Assembly: GCA_036559705.1 (NCBI GenBank)
Contig: DATBSP010000059.1
Span: 1-38,642 of the forward strand
DNA length: 38,642 bases
Origin: Hyphomicrobium_A sp036559705
GTDB taxonomy: Bacteria > Pseudomonadota > Alphaproteobacteria > Rhizobiales > Hyphomicrobiaceae
Direction of reading: 5' to 3'
Positions within the stretch are counted from its first letter, which is position 1; each line of letters opens with the position of its first letter. Below are positions 34,584 to 38,642 of the stretch, piece after piece. The notes beneath the pieces were generated by a model. That model ran no database searches, was not told the origin of the DNA, and saw nothing but the letters and a program-made list of their open reading frames with translations. The position numbers were made by a program, and so were the translations under genes.

Positions 34584-35811
34584 CACGCAAGCCCTCGACA
34601 TCGCGCGCCTCGGCGCCCAGGGCGACGGGCTGGCCGACGGACCCGCGGGGCCGATATTCGTGCCCTATGCGTTGCCGGGTGAGCGCGTACAGGCCGACGT
34701 CCGCGGTGAGCGCGCGCGCCTCATCGCCATTGTCGAACCGAGCCCGGAGCGTATCGCTCCGGTGTGCCGCCACTTCACCCACTGCGGCGGCTGCGACGTG
34801 CAGCATCTGCGCGCGCCCGCCTACCTTGCCTGGAAGCGCGAATTGGTGGTCGCGGCGTTTGCCGCCCGCGGCATCGACGCGCCCGTGGGCCACGTCGTCA
34901 CCGTTGGCGCTGGCGCGCGCCGCCGCGCGGCGTTCTCGGCGCGGCGGACCGGGCGCGGCGTTACGCTCGGCTTTCACGAAGCGAAAGGCGTTGAGATCGT
35001 CGACCTGCAGGAATGCCCGGTGACCGCATCGGCCATCGTGCGCGCGTTGCCGGGCTTGCGCCAGCTGGTCGAGCCGCTGATGTCGCGGCGCGCGCCGGCC
35101 CGCGTGGTCGTGACGCTCGCCGCCAACGGGCTCGACGTCGCCATCGAGGACGTGCCGGGCGATCCCTCGCTCGACGTGCGCGAGTTCCTTGCGCGCGAAG
35201 CCACCGCGTTGACGCTTGCGCGCCTGACGCTAGCCGGCGATACGCTCTATCAGGCAACCGTGCCGGCGGTCCGCTTCGGCAATGCCAACGTGGTGCTACC
35301 GGCCCGCTCCTTCATGCAGGCGGCGCCGGCTGCCGAGGCGGAAATGGTGCGCCTCGTCACCACTGCCGTCGGCGAAACCAAGCGCGTCGTCGACCTGTTC
35401 TGCGGCTTGGGCACATTCACGTTTCCTTTGGCGCAGCGCGCTTCCGTTCTCAGCGTCGACGGCGACAAGGTGGCGATCGCCGCGCTCGATAGTGCGGCCA
35501 AGCGGACGCCGGGGCTGAAACCCATCGAAACCAAGCTGCGCGATCTCTTTCGCGAACCGTTGTCGGTCAAGGAATTGCAACCGTTCGAGGCGGCGGTGTT
35601 CGATCCGCCGCGTGCAGGTGCCGCGACGCAAGCCACCGCGCTCGCCGCTTCCGGCGTCAAGACGGTTGCGGCCGTGTCGTGCAATCCTGCAACGCTCGCC
35701 CGCGATGCACGTATCCTCATCGACGGCGGCTTCAAGCTCGAGCGTGTGACGCCCATCGATCAGTTTCTCTATTCGGCCCAGATCGAGGCTGTCGCCATTT
35801 TCCGCCGCTAG
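34576..35811 (+). CDS. RlmD/TrmA-like 23S rRNA or tRNA uracil-5-methyltransferase
   Basis: SAM-dependent RNA (uracil-5-)methyltransferase, 411 aa. N-terminal TRAM-like domain (ALDIARLGAQGDGLAD, about 6-60). 4Fe-4S cysteines: CRHFTHCGGC gives three, ECPVT the fourth. Catalytic domain: DLFCGLGTFTFPLA (SAM site), DPPRAGA and the catalytic loop SCNPATLARD (Cys nucleophile). This iron-sulfur form is nearer to RlmD (23S U1939) than to TrmA, but the target cannot be decided. ATG 34576 overlaps tlyA by 8 bp. Its stop and that of cobB overlap in CTAG, so the two genes meet tail to tail with no spacer. Confidence 0.92.
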   Translation: MSDTQALDIARLGAQGDGLADGPAGPIFVPYALPGERVQADVRGERARLIAIVEPSPERIAPVCRHFTHCGGCDVQHLRAPAYLAWKRELVVAAFAARGIDAPVGHVVTVGAGARRRAAFSARRTGRGVTLGFHEAKGVEIVDLQECPVTASAIVRALPGLRQLVEPLMSRRAPARVVVTLAANGLDVAIEDVPGDPSLDVREFLAREATALTLARLTLAGDTLYQATVPAVRFGNANVVLPARSFMQAAPAAEAEMVRLVTTAVGETKRVVDLFCGLGTFTFPLAQRASVLSVDGDKVAIAALDSAAKRTPGLKPIETKLRDLFREPLSVKELQPFEAAVFDPPRAGAATQATALAASGVKTVAAVSCNPATLARDARILIDGGFKLERVTPIDQFLYSAQIEAVAIFRR

Positions 35812-36518
35812 CTCTTGGTTACGAGCAGCCGGTCGACGAAGACCGGGACGATGCGCGTCGCCGGACCATGGATCGCCTCGTGGAAGCGGTGCGCCCCTTC
35901 CGATGGCTCGAGGTTCAATTCCACCGTATGCGCCCCCGCCTCGCGAGCCGCGGCGACGAAGCCCGCCGCCGGGTAGACGTTGCCGCTCGTGCCGATCGAG
36001 ATGAACAGGTCGGCGTCGATCAGCGCCTCATAGATCCGCTCCATGTCGTAAGGCATCTCGCCGAACCACACGACATCCGGGCGCATGCCCCCCTTTTTGC
36101 TGCAGACGGGGCACGGCGTCTTCAAGCCCAGATCGTCGCTCCAGTCGTGCCGCTCGCAGCATAGCGCGCATAGGGCCTTCAGGAGCTCACCGTGCATATG
36201 GATGAGGTTGCGCGATCCTGCCGCTTCGTGCAGCGCGTCGATATTCTGCGTAATGATGGTAACCGTGCCTTGGTGCTCCCGCTCCAGCTTCGCTAGGGCG
36301 AGGTGCGCGGCGTTCGGCGCGACTCCGGCGTGCCCGCGTCGGCGATGATTGTAAAAGTCGTGCACGAGCTGCGGGTTGCGCCGGAAGGCCTCGGGCGTCG
36401 CCACCTCCTCGACGTCGAACTTCGCCCAGATACCGTCGCGGTCGCGGAACGTGGCGATGCCGGACTCGGCGGAGAGCCCGGCGCCGGTCAGAACGACGAT
36501 GTTGCGATAGGCAGCCAT
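35808..36518 (-). CDS. cobB: Sir2-type NAD-dependent deacylase (CobB class III)
   Basis: Removes acyl groups from protein lysines using NAD. 236 aa. NAD-binding motif TGAGLSAESGIATFRD at the N-terminus, ITQNIDALHEAAG, catalytic His in HMHGE, the zinc site CALCCERHDW ... CPVCSKKGG, RPDVVWFGEMPY and SIGTSGNVYPAAGF. FYNHRRRGH carries the Tyr and Arg spacing (YxxR) known from SIRT5/CobB, which favours acidic acyl groups such as succinyl. ATG 36518 is chosen; the frame is open to 36671 but runs into gap. gap lies 49 bp upstream on the same strand, and the two may share a transcript. Confidence 0.95.
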   Translation of the reverse strand: MAAYRNIVVLTGAGLSAESGIATFRDRDGIWAKFDVEEVATPEAFRRNPQLVHDFYNHRRRGHAGVAPNAAHLALAKLEREHQGTVTIITQNIDALHEAAGSRNLIHMHGELLKALCALCCERHDWSDDLGLKTPCPVCSKKGGMRPDVVWFGEMPYDMERIYEALIDADLFISIGTSGNVYPAAGFVAAAREAGAHTVELNLEPSEGAHRFHEAIHGPATRIVPVFVDRLLVTKS

Positions 36519-36567
36519 CACAGCAGCGATAGCGCCGGTCGCTTCCGCCGGCAACGAGCCGATTGGA

Positions 36568-37578
36568 CTAAAGCAGCTTGCCCATGGCGACGGCCGTGTC
36601 GAGCATGCGGTTCGAGAAGCCCCACTCGTTGTCGTACCAGGACAGCACGCGTGCCAGCCGCCCATCGACAATCTGCGTTTGCGTCGAATCGAAGTTCGAC
36701 GAATACGCCGAGTGGTTGAAGTCGATGGAGACCAGCTCGTCCGTCACATAGCTGAGCACGCCCTTCAGCTGCTGGGAGCTCGCGTGCAGCATGGCCTTGT
36801 TGATCTCCTCGACCGTCGTCTCGCGGCCAGGAATGAACTTCAAGTCAATGACAGAGACGTTCGGCGTCGGCACGCGGATGGACGTGCCGTCGAGCTTGCC
36901 CTTCAACTCGGGCATGACCAGACCCACGGCCACCGCGGCGCCGGTCGTGGTGGGAATCATCGACAGCGCGGCGGCGCGCGCGCGGCGCATGTCCTTGTGC
37001 GCTTGGTCGAGGATGCGCTGATCGTTGGTGTAGGAATGAATGGTCGTCATGTAGCCCGACTGGATGCCGACGAGGTCGTTCAGCACCTTGGCGACTGGCG
37101 CCAGGCAGTTGGTCGTGCACGAGGCGTTGGAGACGATCTTGTGGTCGCCGGTGAGCTTCTCGTGGTTGACCCCGTAGACGACGGTGATGTCAGCGCCCTT
37201 CGAGGGTGCCGAGACGAGCACGCGCTTGGCGCCCGCCGTCAGATGCTCCTGCGCCTTGTCCTTATCGGTAAAGATGCCCGTGCATTCCATGACAATGTCG
37301 ATGCCGAGATCCTTCCACGGCAACTTCGCAGGGTCCTTCTCGGCCAGCACCTTGATCGGCGCGCCGAGCCCGACGTCGATGGAATCGCCGGAGACCTTCA
37401 CCTCGCCGGGGAAAGTGCCGTGCACGCTGTCATATTTGAATAGGTGCGCGTTGTCCTTGGTCGGCACCAGGTCGTTGATGGCGACAAACTGCAAATCGCT
37501 GCGCTTGGCCTCGGCGGCGGCCCGCAGGACGTTTCTGCCGATGCGGCCAAAGCCCGAGATCGCAACCTTCACAGTCAT
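36568..37578 (-). CDS. gap: Glyceraldehyde-3-phosphate dehydrogenase, type I
   Basis: Glycolytic/Calvin-type enzyme, oxidising glyceraldehyde 3-phosphate with NAD and phosphate. 336 aa. NAD-binding GFGRIGRNVLR at the start and Asp36 in AINDL, which favours NAD over NADP. Active site: SNASCTTNC (Cys154), then TTIHSYTNDQ (His). Substrate-side motifs include IPTTTGAA and the C-terminal SWYDNEWGFSNRM. ATG 37578 has AAGGAGG eight bases upstream. Its leader and promoter show a consensus -35 and repeated GCATGC words. cobB follows it. Transketolase, often next to gap in this group, is not here. Confidence 0.97.
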   Translation of the reverse strand: MTVKVAISGFGRIGRNVLRAAAEAKRSDLQFVAINDLVPTKDNAHLFKYDSVHGTFPGEVKVSGDSIDVGLGAPIKVLAEKDPAKLPWKDLGIDIVMECTGIFTDKDKAQEHLTAGAKRVLVSAPSKGADITVVYGVNHEKLTGDHKIVSNASCTTNCLAPVAKVLNDLVGIQSGYMTTIHSYTNDQRILDQAHKDMRRARAAALSMIPTTTGAAVAVGLVMPELKGKLDGTSIRVPTPNVSVIDLKFIPGRETTVEEINKAMLHASSQQLKGVLSYVTDELVSIDFNHSAYSSNFDSTQTQIVDGRLARVLSWYDNEWGFSNRMLDTAVAMGKLL

Positions 37579-37610
37579 CGCCGTCGCCTCCTTGGCGAAA
37601 TTCTCTTCTA

Positions 37611-37630
37611 TGCATGCGTTGAGTGCATGC
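37611..37630. promoter_or_regulatory. Paired TGCATGC words in the gap leader
   Basis: TGCATGC-N6-TGCATGC, two direct copies 13 bases apart; GCATGC is itself a palindrome. They lie just downstream of the predicted gap transcription start. A third GCATGC sits at 37678-37683, just upstream of the -35. Such placement around a promoter suggests a regulator site; which protein is unknown. Confidence 0.45.
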
Positions 37631-37643
37631 CCAAACGCGCGCC

Positions 37644-37672
37644 ATTAACTGGACGCGGGCCAGTGGTGTCAA
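37644..37672 (-). promoter_or_regulatory. Putative gap promoter
   Basis: On the minus strand TTGACA (37672-37667, perfect -35) and GTTAAT (37649-37644, 4 of 6 matches to -10) are 17 bases apart. The start of transcription would be near 37637, leaving a leader of about 60 bases with the TGCATGC pair. Confidence 0.65.
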
Positions 37673-37775
37673 TGCGGCATGCAACGGCGTGCTGAACAGC
37701 GACCGGAAGCAGCGCACAAAAATTTGTGTGACATGAGAATTCTGTTGGGCGCGCGCTGCTTCGCTCCTTGCCTTG

Positions 37776-37803
37776 TTGACGCCTCCGAACAGCGACACAT
37801 AAG
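37776..37803 (+). promoter_or_regulatory. Putative promoter of the DUF4164-like/zapA genes
   Basis: TTGACG (37776-37781) and CATAAG (37798-37803) with a 16-base spacer. Transcription would start near 37810, after the ATG at 37807. This supports the ATG at 37873 as the real start of the next gene. Confidence 0.5.
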
Positions 37804-37872
37804 GTCATGACACGGGAAGCACCGTGGATCGCCCGGGGGAAATTGGGCGTATCTCGGAGGGCAGAACCTAAA

Positions 37873-38133
37873 ATGGCTCAGCGGGTGACGCAAAAAGGCA
37901 AGCGGCAGGCAGAGCCGCCGCGCCAACGGGCCGGGCGTGCAGCGCCCGGGGAGCCCAAGCGCAACGGGCAGGCGCGCCTCGAGGCGGCCGAGCGCGAGCG
38001 CGATCAGTTCAAAGCGCAACTCAGCGAGGCGCAAGCGATGATCGCCAAGCTCGAGCAAGCGCGCGATGAGGCCGTCAATCGCATTGATTGGGCGATAGAC
38101 TCGCTGCATAACGTGCTCGAAAGCGACGCCTGA
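37873..38133 (+). CDS. DUF4164-like small coiled-coil protein
   Basis: Small protein of the type found before zapA in alphaproteobacteria (DUF4164-like), 86 aa. A basic, Pro/Arg-rich start (about 1-35) leads into one coiled-coil helix: RLEAAERERDQFKAQLSEA, IAKLEQARDEAVNRIDWAI. Function not known to me; the position suggests a link to cell division. ATG 37873 has GGAGGG 11 bases upstream. A frame from ATG 37807 would add 22 residues but would begin before the predicted transcription start. zapA follows 37 bp after the stop. Confidence 0.7.
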   Translation: MAQRVTQKGKRQAEPPRQRAGRAAPGEPKRNGQARLEAAERERDQFKAQLSEAQAMIAKLEQARDEAVNRIDWAIDSLHNVLESDA

Positions 38134-38170
38134 GCAACTCGCCAGGGCGCTGAGCGGAACGGTGGGGGCG

Positions 38171-38431
38171 ATGAGTCAGGTCGCGATCACTGTCAACGGA
38201 CGCCCCTATCGCTTTAATTGCGGGGACGGCGAGGAGCCGCGCCTCACAGAGCTCGCCGACTACGTCAACAGCCGCCTCGAAGCGCTGACGCGCGAGCACG
38301 GCAACGTCGGCGAAGGACGCCTTTTGCTCATGGCTGCGCTGACCATTGCCGACGAGCTGTGGGATGCCACGGACGGAAACGCCGCTGGCGACACACCCAT
38401 CGACAGCGCCGAAGCCAAACGCCACGCCTGA
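38171..38431 (+). CDS. zapA: Cell division protein ZapA
   Basis: Stabiliser of the FtsZ ring, acting at mid-cell. 86 aa. The N-terminal ZapA fold is seen in SQVAITVNGRPYRFNCGDGEEPRL and LADYVNSRLEAL. The C-terminal coiled helix (RLLLMAALTIADELWD) would form the dimer/tetramer contact. ATG 38171 has a G-rich run directly before it; GTG 38162 would add three residues. It sits between the DUF4164-like gene and 6S RNA, a common alphaproteobacterial order. Confidence 0.92.
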   Translation: MSQVAITVNGRPYRFNCGDGEEPRLTELADYVNSRLEALTREHGNVGEGRLLLMAALTIADELWDATDGNAAGDTPIDSAEAKRHA

Positions 38432-38495
38432 GTCGATTGCCAAGGGCGTGGATGTCGCGAGGAGCGGCTGGAAAATTCACCAGCGCTGCTCTACA

Positions 38496-38524
38496 TTCAC
38501 GCTCGCTGCGGGGTGCGTTAGAAG
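38496..38524 (+). promoter_or_regulatory. Putative 6S RNA promoter
   Basis: TTCACG (38496-38501) and TAGAAG (38519-38524) with a 17-base spacer, downstream of zapA. Transcription would start close to 38530, which is where the RNA-like conserved block begins. Confidence 0.5.
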
Positions 38525-38528
38525 CACA

Positions 38529-38642
38529 TATGTTCCCCGGGGCCTATAAGATCCGCATGGGAGCTGTCCCTGACCGAGACCGTGGTTTCGGACACACGGC
38601 CCCCACCTACTTCTCGTAGGGACCACGCGGGATCATCCGCTT
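38529..38642 (+). ncRNA. ssrS: 6S RNA, 3' end beyond window
   Basis: Regulatory RNA that binds the housekeeping sigma-70 RNA polymerase. The region directly after zapA is the usual place of ssrS in alphaproteobacteria. It shows the expected pattern: an opening TGTTCCCCGGGG, long complementary arms (for example the GTCC/GGAC words around 38571-38612), and a C-rich block CCCCCACC followed by TACTTCTCGTAGG. About 114 bases are in the window; the usual length is about 150-160, so the end is missing. Identification rests on position and pattern, not a covariance model. fthC is the gene I would expect next. Confidence 0.75.

Overview
The window is about 38.6 kb of GC-rich DNA from an alphaproteobacterium, most likely of the order Hyphomicrobiales (Rhizobiales). 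The reasons are a TIGR02301-family protein, a NadQ-type regulator next to nadABC, the deacetylase-like/xseB/dxs/tlyA neighbourhood, and a DUF4164-like/zapA/6S RNA block beside gap. I cannot name the genus. Nothing looks like a plasmid, prophage, insertion sequence, CRISPR array, tRNA or rRNA. This is ordinary chromosomal housekeeping DNA with several conserved genes of unknown function.

Layout. 1-3.5 kb: the 3' part of an outer-membrane-type TIGR02001 protein with a clear terminator, a structured gene-free stretch (910-1293), two hypothetical membrane-associated proteins and a secreted RNase T2. 3.5-8 kb: an M20 dipeptidase divergent from pyruvate phosphate dikinase, then a small membrane protein. 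8.1-13.1 kb: the de novo NAD pathway nadA-nadB-nadC on the minus strand, preceded by a Nudix-like/winged-helix regulator (NadQ type). Two matching palindromes lie upstream of nadA, one inside a putative promoter spacer. 13.2-15.3 kb: a tightly overlapping minus-strand operon ygfZ-tag-HD hydrolase. 15.4-19.3 kb: a dihydroorotase-like protein with a Gln in place of the first metal-binding His, a frameshifted L,D-transpeptidase, a secreted hypothetical protein and a LysE-type exporter. 19.5-24.5 kb: TIGR02301 protein, Nudix hydrolase, SRAP/YedK protein, a Clp-N-like/coiled-coil protein and an FAD-linked 2-hydroxyacid dehydrogenase. 24.5-29.3 kb: Sua5/TsaC, then a plus-strand run of a 514-aa membrane protein, an HSDL2-like dehydrogenase, a histone-deacetylase-like hydrolase and xseB. 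29.4-35.8 kb: a conserved unknown protein, a small basic secreted protein, dxs, a Tat-exported superoxide dismutase, a DUF4399 lipoprotein, tlyA and an RlmD/TrmA-like methyltransferase. 35.8 kb to the end: a sirtuin downstream of gap, a DUF4164-like protein, zapA and the start of a 6S RNA gene.

How they fit together. NAD is a recurring theme: its synthesis and probable control (nadQ-nadABC), an NAD-consuming sirtuin and NAD-dependent GAPDH. RNA and translation functions also cluster (TlyA, RlmD-like, Sua5, 6S RNA). Several genes are coupled by 1-8 bp overlaps. I found no convincing new defence or mobile system. The best leads are the NadQ operators, the frameshifted transpeptidase, the structured 910-1293 region, the altered dihydroorotase and the Clp-N-like coiled-coil protein.
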